Assembly: GCA_900541175.1 (NCBI GenBank)
Contig: UQIT01000032.1
Location: forward strand, 1 to 21,166
DNA: 21,166 bases
Reading direction: 5' to 3'
Origin: an uncultured Collinsella sp.
GTDB lineage: Bacteria > Actinomycetota > Coriobacteriia > Coriobacteriales > Coriobacteriaceae
Shown here piece by piece: positions 20,867 through 21,166 of this stretch. Numbering within the stretch: position 1 is the stretch's first letter; each line of letters starts with the position of its first letter. Made by a program: the position numbers and the translations under genes. The notes under the pieces are model-generated. The model was not told where the DNA came from and made no database searches. It was given only the letters and a program-made list of their open reading frames with translations.

Positions 20867-20911
20867 GTTCGACCTCCTGAAACTCCCGTCGGCATTGTAC
20901 TTGCGCCGCGC

Positions 20912-21100
20912 TCAGCGGTCCAGAGCCCCGCGCGCAGCCGCGGGCGCGGGCGCCCACATGGTGATCTCAGGGTTGGGCAGCACGCGGTCGGCGATCGAGC
21001 GCAGCGCCGACCCCCAGCCGGCGTCGAGCAGGGCATTCCCGCCCAGGACGAGCGCTGCGGAGAGGAGGGCGAGCACGGCGGCGAGCGGCTTCCTACGCAT
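20912..21100 (-). CDS. Small membrane-anchored or secreted hypothetical protein
   Basis: This 62-residue protein begins MRRKPLAAVLALLSAALVLG, a basic start and hydrophobic core typical of a signal peptide or single membrane anchor. A short polar part follows (SALRSIADRVLPNPEITMW). Its start overlaps the end of the preceding membrane-protein gene by 8 nt, and it lies 45 nt upstream of the response regulator, so it belongs to the same operon. No family is recognised. Confidence 0.6.
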   Translation of the reverse strand: MRRKPLAAVLALLSAALVLGGNALLDAGWGSALRSIADRVLPNPEITMWAPAPAAARGALDR

Positions 21101-21166
21101 CTGCCCTCCCGTCCTCGAAGCGGCAGAACCAGGCGATAAGGACGGCGGCGGCTGCCAGGGCGAGCA
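21093..21166 (-). CDS. C-terminal end of a membrane protein (partial at window edge)
   Basis: Only the last 24 codons are present, reading LALAAAAVLIAWFCRF and then a short polar tail before TAG at 21093-21095. The hydrophobic run is a terminal transmembrane helix, as in ABC transporter permeases or similar proteins. The stop overlaps the start of the following small gene, showing operon structure with the two-component system. Confidence 0.5.
   Translation of the reverse strand, partial: LALAAAAVLIAWFCRFEDGRADA

Overview
The window looks like a chromosome segment of a high-G+C Gram-positive gut bacterium of the Coriobacteriia, most likely Collinsella or a close relative. That is an inference from four things: strong G/C bias at third codon positions, the compact DUF512-der-plsY-gpsA gene order, BspA-type leucine-rich repeats, and DUF6273-like surface domains. 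No database search was possible, so the genus is a judgement.

Region 1 (1-9640, + strand) is one dense housekeeping operon of ten genes with gaps of 2-18 nt or overlaps of 4-8 nt: ispH (5' end missing), a DUF512 Fe-S/PDZ protein, der, plsY, gpsA, rpe, a NifS/IscS cysteine desulfurase, a Nif3-like protein, a coiled-coil zinc-ribbon protein and coaBC. It joins isoprenoid, ribosome assembly, phospholipid, pentose phosphate, sulfur/Fe-S and CoA functions. It is followed by a tRNA-Pro(GGG) with its own promoter and a strong terminator.

Region 2 (about 9840-18770) is an accessory island. Its centrepiece is a pair of paralogous minus-strand genes (10308-11306 and 14169-15155). Each encodes a Flp/type IV pilin-like N-terminus (G^QSIIEY) joined to a DUF6273-like C-terminal domain. 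Each has a poly-G tract (G9 and G10) in the prepilin leader, just after two start codons that overlap in different frames. This looks like a phase-variable switch: the tract and both starts lie upstream of the processing site, so slippage would turn the protein on or off without changing the mature product. The two genes share a near-identical N-terminus, ribosome-binding region, an upstream inverted repeat and a 3' flanking element, but their C-termini have diverged. Between them lies a 718-residue protein of unknown function with a possible nuclease-like motif and glycine-zipper membrane segments. The rest of the island holds an intact RHH antitoxin-like gene, a fragment of a second copy, a shortened RHH gene, a DUF6273 tail in the opposite orientation, a frameshifted BspA-type LRR gene, a YbjN-like protein and an unknown small protein driven from overlapping divergent promoters. 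The island looks like a site where surface-protein genes are duplicated, broken and switched.

Region 3 (18780-21166, - strand) is a still more G+C-rich operon: the end of a membrane protein, a small membrane-anchored protein, an OmpR-type response regulator and its histidine kinase.
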